The notes below the pieces were generated by a model that was not told the DNA's origin, ran no database searches, and saw only the letters and a list, made by a program, of their open reading frames with translations. From assembly GCA_020137815.1 (NCBI GenBank), contig CM035360.1, forward strand, positions 5,793,559-5,857,558: a stretch of 64,000 nt of DNA, written 5' to 3'. Positions 46,202 to 64,000 of this stretch are shown here, piece after piece. Origin of the DNA: Hormiphora californensis. Taxonomy: Eukaryota; Ctenophora; Tentaculata; Cydippida; Pleurobrachiidae. How positions within the stretch are numbered: the first letter of the stretch is position 1; each line of letters begins with the position of its first letter. The position numbers were made by a program, and so were the translations under genes.

Positions 46202-49129
46202 CTAAAATGATGGTCGGGCCCGCTTGTTCTCACTTCCTGGTTCCTCTTGTTGGCTCAGTTTGATGACATTGCCCTGAATTGTACCATTATTCATCACCAT
46301 GACAGCGGCCTCGGCAGATTCCGGCATTCCAAACCTGATATACCCATACGATGTTCCCTGATGGGGGGTTGGAGTTTACTATTAGTGTCGACACTCAATA
46401 CTTTAGCTATCATTGATTATTTGAGCGGGCAAAGAGAGTGTGAACAACTTACAGGTAGGAGTTTAATGTCAATAAGAGATGAGAACCGACAGAATACATC
46501 AGTTAGAACCTGCTCTTCAGGGAGGGAGGGGGTACCAACAATAAACAGCTTCGCTCTACAGGGAGATCCCTGGGCGGCTAGTCCTTGGACCGCAGGCAGG
46601 GATATATCCGTATAGGGGCATGCTGGGGAGGGAGAGAGAGTAAGATATCAGATTGAAATTTGGACTTCAGTCCCTATCCCTAATAATCCGTTCTGAACAA
46701 GTCAAATTTTTACTTAATTTTATTCCCAATCGGACCCTAAATCCCTAATAATCTCACATATACTTACTAGGTTGTTGTCCTCCACTGGATGACACTACAT
46801 GTCCCCCACTGGACTGTACAGAAGGGTGGGGTAGAATTCCAGTAGGAGGGGGAGGGGGAGCGGGGGATACAAAACTAACCCTCCCTCTCGGATCTGGACC
46901 TCCTAGTCTGGGATCTGATACTACAGCAGTGCTCCAATCACCACCACTTACTGCATCTTGACTTGACTGAATTGATGAGTGGGAGTTAAAAAAAACATTT
47001 CTCACGCATGATCAAGAATTCACTGTTCGGTGTTCATTATTCCCTGATTTCAAATTCACTCTAAGTTCCTAATTTTACCTGTCTATCCCTGTTACCAGGT
47101 CGCTCCTCGGCATATTTCACTATCAACTTGTGTCCTGGAGGGTACTCGAGACCGTCCAGCTTCCTTTTTGCATAACATGCCAAATCAACAGTTCTGATGG
47201 AAGGGAAAGATTTGTTTTTGACCGAAGTTTAAAAAAGCAAAGAAAAATGCCCGCAAAATGTTTCTTTCTAATAAGAAACGTCAATTGTCCAAAATAGCAC
47301 CACTTGTTCTCACTTCACACTGAGATTTAGCGGTAAATAACACCAGGTTAATATACCTGTATGTAGCGTAGGCAAATCCCCGCGACTCAGAAGTTCCTCG
47401 GTAGTGTTTCAACTCAAAAGTCTCTAGCCCAGGAACTAGGTCAAACAGGCTGAAACAAACCCCTAATTAGACCAAATATAGACATTGAATCACATAAAAT
47501 TTCAGAAGATGTCTGATTGGAAAAGGGGAATTATTTGAGAAAATATCACAAGAGAGAAAAGGGGGCGTTGTATTTTTCAGTCAGACTGTCTCTATCTCAC
47601 CTATACAACTGTTCTTCGTAAAGACTGGTATGACAAACTATGTACAGTCTTTGCATTGATCCAGGATCAGTCAAGTCTGTGTAACCTGTGTAGTGTGTGT
47701 CAGGTTAATGTTGTGAGAAGTAAGAGAGAGACCATGTTAATGTTGTGAGATAGGGAGAGAGAGAGAGAGAGACCAGGTCAGAATAGTGATTCATCAGTGC
47801 TAAAGAGACCTTCAGTAGAATAAACTTCATCGCTGTTTCAGTACAGTATGTTGTACGGTATGTTAGAAGAAAGAGTTTCGTTTCTAGTTCAGTTAGCTGC
47901 AGCTGTTTTTAATGAGAAATGTGGTAAACACGCGAAGAAAAATAAAGGTTTCATTAGTCCCCCGAGCGCCCCCCTGTTTGTGAGGCTGATGACACGTCTT
48001 CTCGCTTCCCAAACTACACCCCCCCCCCCCCGGGTAGTTAACTTACTAATAGTTTCATATCCGGTCTGGTAGACAGGTGCGTAGTTGGTGTAACCAGTCG
48101 CCGCAGCTCCATACCCATTCCCAGAATCAGAGTAACTGCCCTTAGAACTGGTGTGACTGATTGAGTAACTACCTCCTCCTCCACCATGACCCCCACCGTC
48201 TCTGTGACTGTGTCGGTCGTTGTTATCCTCTATGGGGGATTAGGGGTTAATAAGGCCAAGGATCATTGTTATCTTCTGTGGGGAATCAGGGGTTAGTAAG
48301 GCCAAGGGTGGGTTTTGTGGGGAATTAGGTGTTAGTAAGGCCAAGGGTCGGTTTTATAAACTGTGGGGAAGTTAGGGGTTAGTAAGGGTCAGTTTTATCA
48401 ACCATGATGAGATATTTCATTTAATTTGTTTCCATACCAAATCACTGAACTTAACATTTAGTATTTATTCCCCTGCTACTTACGTCTAGCATCTCGTGGA
48501 ACCCGGGGTTCAGCGATCACAGCCCTAAACTTTTCATCACAGTCCTCTAAAGCAATAAATGCACATGATGGTTTCTCAAAGGTTACATAAGCACACCCCT
48601 TTGATGCCCCAGTTTGTCGATCCATTAGGATTTGAACATTTTCAACTTTTCCAAACTTGGAAAACTCTTCCTCGATTTCAGATTGAGCCGCGTCCTTTGG
48701 TACCAAAATAAAGATTCTTGATCGAGGTTTCGTCTCCCCAGGTCCAGATCTACTCTGGCCTTTGTTGTCAGATAGTAGAACTTTCAGAGGCTTTGGATCG
48801 GATCCGATAGTGTTTCCATGTAACTTCTCCATCGCGATGTGGGCCTCTGATGCCTTTTCAAATTTAATGTAAGCGATGCCTTTCCGTTCACCTGAATGTC
48901 GATCTTTGACGACCCAAATATCTTGAAGCTGGAAGAAGAGAGAGGAATGTTAAGATTAATGATACCGTCTAACTTGAAGCAACTAAACAACAAGGCGGAC
49001 ACATACCCTTCCATATTTAGAGAATGAATCTCTGATGTCATCTTCGTCATGATTCCGAGAGCACACTACAAACAACCTCGAGAATGGAGGACTGTCGTGA
49101 TCAACTTTGCTACGTCGATCTTCTGACAT
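46202..49129 (-). CDS. RBM45: RNA-binding protein RBM45 (four RRM-type domains)
   Basis: Exons 49129-49007, 48928-48484, 48229-48047, 47685-47601, 47449-47357, 47193-47079, 46966-46768, 46622-46453 and 46357-46202 sum to 522 residues, somewhat longer than mammalian RBM45 (about 475). RRM1 spans exons 1-2 (SRLFVVCSRN; KGIAYIKFEK), RRM2 exon 2 (SRIFILVPKD; KGCAYVTFEK), RRM3 exons 4-6 (RLYIVCHTSL; RGFAYATYR) and RRM4 exons 8-9 (AKLFIVGTPS; GYIRF). A Gly/Ser/Tyr-rich linker lies in exon 3. RBM45 is a nuclear and stress-granule RNA-binding protein. The C-terminus (NKRARPSF) is basic as in the family. The order of RRMs and linkers makes the assignment firm. Confidence 0.9.
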
Positions 49130-50260
49130 AGCTTTGGAAAGATCAGGGGTTATCAAACCGAGGCAATGTCAAACAGCAAACATTCGAGAGATTTAGCTAT
49201 GCGACGAGTGTCATGTTTGTATTTGTGAAAGTGCCTTGATTGACTAACACCGATAGTGTGGTATAAAATAAGATTCTACAGTGCCTTGACGTCTCCTGCT
49301 ACATTCTTGGTGTTTTCTGGTGGCTTTTGACTTTTAAACATCTTGAAGGTCGCTGTTTGAACCAGCCTTCGCCCTTTGCATTGGGGATACAGGCGTCAGG
49401 CGACCGATTTGAACACTTTACGGTTACCCCTGAACCACGGTTAATCCGTTCAAAATGTTTAATTTGTAAATAGTCCAAAGCTGAAAGCGGGGAAGTATCA
49501 TAGGAGGAAGACTGGAAATTCCAGAAGCCGTGAAAAGTTTTCCGGAATCCGGAATTTTGCGAACGCAAAAGTGACCTGCGAACGGGCGCGATTATAATCT
49601 GGGTGCCTTGCAGCGTGTTTACAGGTGCGCGCTGCCAAAAAAGTACACCTAAAACCACTTATACCGACTTTTTTCAAACGGCTATAGCCACGCAACCACA
49701 TGGCCGATTTGAGTAAACTAAACGGTATCTGATAGAGAATCGATAGCCCTAACCGATAACCCCAAACAAAACCCTAACCCGACCCTAACAACAGCCCTAA
49801 CCCGTATCGAACGCTAAAATCGATGAAATGTTAGCAATGGAAGGCACCCAGATTTTAACGTTTTCCCCTGCGAACGCAAAAGTGATCTTTTTTGAATTAT
49901 TCTTTAACGCCGCGCGACGCTCATTAAACCGCGCGTTCGATATTCGCATCGTAATTATGATTTTGTTCGCGCGTGCCGTATTCTTTCCTCGTGTGTGTGG
50001 CTGAAATCTCGACAACCCGCGCGCCGCGCCGTGTCTAAAATGTAAATGTATAAATGTACAATTTGTACATTTTAGAGAAACGTAAAACTTTTGAAAAGCG
50101 CTGCCCTATCCCGAGCTGAGCTGCAGGGTCAGCAGCGTTTGCCAAGGGAAACGTTAAAACCTGGGTGTTTCGAGTGTCAGCACTCACGGTTTTAAGTTTT
50201 TACTTTTTAGGCCTTAGGGTTAGAGCAGGGGTTGGGGTTAGGGCTATGAGATAAATTTGA
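49130..50260. repeat. Repeat-rich block with inverted CCCTAACCC/GGGTTAGGG segments
   Basis: AACCCTAACCCGACCCTAAC at 49770-49800 and GGCACCCAGATTTTAACG reappear in inverted form at 50137-50255 (AACGTTAAAACCTGGGTG; GGTTGGGGTTAGGG). GCGAACGCAAAAGTGA occurs at 49559 and 49868. The same motif pair occurs at 29107-29209. Consistent with a foldback element and a derivative; no gene. Confidence 0.6.
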
Positions 50261-52954
50261 ATTGGCTAAAATGGTTGAGTGGATAGAGGCTAGAGCACAG
50301 TACTTTTTTGGCAGTGTGAACCTGTCAAAAGGCTTTTTAATTCTTTATGATAACATTCACCAAATATACGCAGGTATTTGCAGCTATGATTTAGAATTAG
50401 AGTGTGGCCTTACATAATTATGCTACCAATTTCTCACCCTTAATTCTTCCCATCAGTCCCTTATCTTTGACCTTTGTAACCCTCATAATTTACCGACCCG
50501 TTATCGGAAAAATTATTAAAAACTGGGATTCTCCAGTGCAGCTCAGTTACTTGAAGGTTGCCACTGTCATATTTTCTATTGGGGCTGATCTATTTCGAGG
50601 AAATTTTTAGCTGTACTACAAGTTTTGTCCCAAAGCCAATATGCAAAATAATCATAAATTATTTGTTTTACACCAGTCAATATGATAGCTATAATTATAC
50701 TTATACAGTCAGTCTGTTGCTGCTGCAGCAGTGGGGCCAACCTAGGAAGTAATAATATTATCCACGACGTATGTAAAACCTGATTTGCAGAACCCCCCTC
50801 TCCTCCGTGGAGTCTCCAGCTCCCTGCAAGATATTCTTCTTCCGATATTTGATCCGTTTATTTTGCAGCGCTTTGTTCACTAGGTGTCCTACTGAGCTGC
50901 TGTACTATCCTAATTATTCTGTAGACCCCAGCCAATGTTTGTTTAGGTTTGCCTACACAGTTTCAGTACCTGTGTAAAAGACACTGTAAAAGATACTGTA
51001 TAGGTAACAGTCTCCTGAAAGTGATATTTCATGGCAGCTTTAATAGCCAGTTAGGGACGCATAAACTTCAAAATAATATGTTGTTAGTGAAGCAATAGAA
51101 GTATTATATGAAGCTCTAGCAAGGAGAGCTCTGCAGCACACATTATATATCCGTTATATGATATATCATGTATTATATATCTCTCTGTGTTATTATTATA
51201 GGCCTCTGGGTTGTCCACGTGACTTGTGACGTCACACACACCGCCCTTGTATCATCACCAAATATAGACACGTCGGCACGAAGTTGGGAGCCTCTCCTCT
51301 CTGTATTTATCTCCCTCTCCAGCTTCTGTTTCCTTGTTGGCATCCCAGCTGCTGCAGTCAGCAGTAATTTTGTACTTCCAGTGTCACTGGCAAAGTTATA
51401 AAACTAGAAATTATTAGTTGTCAGTGGTGGAAGTTCTGCGTTTCTATCGGCTTTCACCCTGCATACAATATTTAAAAAAAATTTCGGTCTAATTTCTCGA
51501 AGAATAAATCTCGGAAAGTTACCGCCATCAACAGCATCTTCTTCTCATACTTTATAAACCTCTCATCGCCACATGATGCACTATCGTCTATCTCCCAGAG
51601 CATTGTCCTGACCCTACAATTCTTAGTGCATGCAAGAACCGCGGTCAGAGCATCGACCTGACAGAACAGGACTGCATGTGGAAATATTTTTTTCAGACAC
51701 TCGGACCAAGGGTTTTTGTTGCACTCGAACCTGTTCATTTGGTTCAGATACTAATTTGACCAAAGTGCCAACTATAATGGGCCAAAGGTCCAGTGTGGTC
51801 CTACTACAAACCATGCGTCGACGCTCACACAATTATAATTAAGCTTGCAAGGTGCAGGAGGGTGTGGAATACAACCTTTAACTCGATTTGTACTCGCTTG
51901 GTATACTCCAGGCTTCACACATTTCTCCCTCCTTTTCTCTTTTTCAGAACTCTCTTTCTCTCTTTCTTTTTAATTCTGATCTCTCTTTTTCTCTCACTTC
52001 TCACATGAACTACCAAGTTACACTCTGAAAATATCTGTGCATAAATATTTTCGCGTGTAAAAACGGTTAATCCAATTTTTGCTCTAACTGCTACACAGTT
52101 CGCTGCGTAGCAAGTTTGGGCATCGTAATTTTTCCGAAAACTTCTCTTTTACCATGTTGTACTAAACATATGCTCAAGTTTTGCAAAGTTCTGGAAAGAG
52201 TTCTTCTCTATTTTTCTAGAACCAATTATGTGTAGGTTGGATTCGAATGCAGTTATGACCTGTTGAAAGGTAGAAATTAAGCCAGAAATTTGTTTTGCAG
52301 AGAGATACACTGTATCGTACTAACAGGCAGACAACAGTAAATTTCATCACTTCCAGATACATTGATACTACACGAATCTTACCGCTTCTCGTTTATAATG
52401 TATTTTCTTCCTTATTGTGCTTGTGCTTTGCACCTATGAATCGTTGAATCGTTTATTACTAAATTTGCCCGTTAATATCATGCCCGGGCTGCAAATATTT
52501 ATATTTTCCCCACTATGTTGTCATACAATCGTCTGCAATGTTACTCCACGGATATTTATGCCACCACCATGCATACCTCGAGGCTTAAGGGACATCACAG
52601 GGCTTATCAATCAGTGAAAAGCGTTGATTCATCTATGTTATTGCTTGCCTGTTTAAATACTGAGTCTTTCTCGCAGCACGTGAGGTCAATCGAGACACAG
52701 TCCTTTCCAGACCCACTGGCTGGCACGGACAGTTAAACACAATATCGATATGGTATTAGGCTCTGGAAGATCCTCTGGAATATTCTGCAGTATTCTGCTT
52801 CGAGTTCTTTATAAGAGGAACGTGTCTGCATCATGCATATAAATTACCCGTCGCCCTAGTCTAGTAGTCTCGCCCTTTCTTCGCCCTTGTTAACCCCCAT
52901 CCTTCTGGGGGAGGTCGATTCGACCTTCGCCTCTCGCTATAGTATGCTTTTGTA
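50261..52954. other. Gene-poor AT-rich interval, nothing firmly recognised
   Basis: Two open frames were considered: 51168-51401 (+, 77 codons, two hydrophobic stretches, preceded by TTATTATAG) and 51472-51738 (-, 88 codons, non-repetitive with several Cys). Neither has recognisable family similarity, flanking exons or a poly-A context, so neither is called. A run of TATATCATGTATTATATATC lies at 51160-51180. Confidence 0.4.
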
Positions 52955-53123
52955 TCGGACCCCGATTTAGGGACACCCTTGGGGGAAAGGCTCTTGTCCA
53001 CTAAATAGGGGTGTCCACTAAATCGGGGTCAAATAAGGTTAATTTCCTATATCGGGGGAAAAAAATCCTGTCCCTAAATCGGGGTGCCACTAAATCGGGG
53101 ACCCCTAAATCGGGGTCCGACTG
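52955..53123. mobile_element. MITE with CGGACCCCGATTTAGGG termini, copy C
   Basis: TATCGGACCCCGATTTAGGG at the left and CTAAATCGGGGTCCGACTG at the right, with TA outside. The interior repeats CCACTAAATCGGGG several times. Related to copies A and B but with GGG in place of CGG after the core. Confidence 0.7.

Positions 53124-64000
<10,877 letters not shown>

Noticed and set aside
51472-51738. 88-residue Cys-containing minus-strand frame
   Set aside because: Composition is plausible, but there is no family, no partner exons and no transcript signal; left uncalled.

Overview
The window is animal (metazoan) nuclear DNA. Genes are split by mostly short GT-AG introns and encode animal families: a LAP-type leucine-rich repeat protein, a calbindin-type EF-hand protein, RAD21 cohesin, RBM45, ANKZF1/Vms1, Tudor-domain and Rho/Rac proteins, an LDLa-repeat seven-helix receptor and a peroxidasin. 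Gene density (about 12 genes in 64 kb), short introns, many microsatellites and many small inverted-repeat elements suggest a compact invertebrate genome. A sponge or another early-branching animal is my guess; the sequence does not prove it. Every exon model was built by eye from splice sites and reading phase.

Layout. 817-3497 (+): 3' end of a LAP (Erbin/Lano-like) gene. 3.5-8.1 kb: intergenic, with several inverted-repeat elements. 8171-9436 (+): 3' part of a calbindin-like gene. 9776-25747 (-): a 16-exon coiled-coil gene. Its 11-kb intron holds a 1.28-kb near-perfect palindrome and a complete secreted-protein gene on the other strand (14308-22558). That inner gene's last intron is filled by a 34-bp satellite array, which itself contains a truncated LINE. 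25.8-29.4 kb: layered DNA-transposon debris. 29477-31306 (+): unrecognised protein with an RRM-like domain. 31331-34992 (-): LDLa/seven-helix receptor. 35512-39105 (+): Tudor-domain protein. 39595-42436 (-): RAD21. 43403-44110 and 44160-45938 (-): a DUF6940-like protein and ANKZF1, 49 bp apart on one strand. 46202-49129 (-): RBM45. 49.1-54.7 kb: gene-poor and repeat-rich. 54746-64000 (+): peroxidasin-like gene, running off the window, with a Rho-family gene (58613-59644, -) nested in one intron.

The genes form no single pathway; they are housekeeping and signalling functions side by side. The notable features are architectural: genes nested within introns, the satellite with a 44-monomer higher-order repeat, tandem duplications that multiply splice acceptors, an in-frame 105-bp intron in the receptor, a one-base frameshift in the Rho gene, an operon-like gene pair, and several uncommon hairpin-bearing repeat families. 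I saw no CRISPR array, rRNA gene or intact tRNA gene. The one signal that could be a new kind of element is a roughly 650-bp repeat whose end folds on paper into a cloverleaf of nested hairpins (36.9-37.5 kb and copies).
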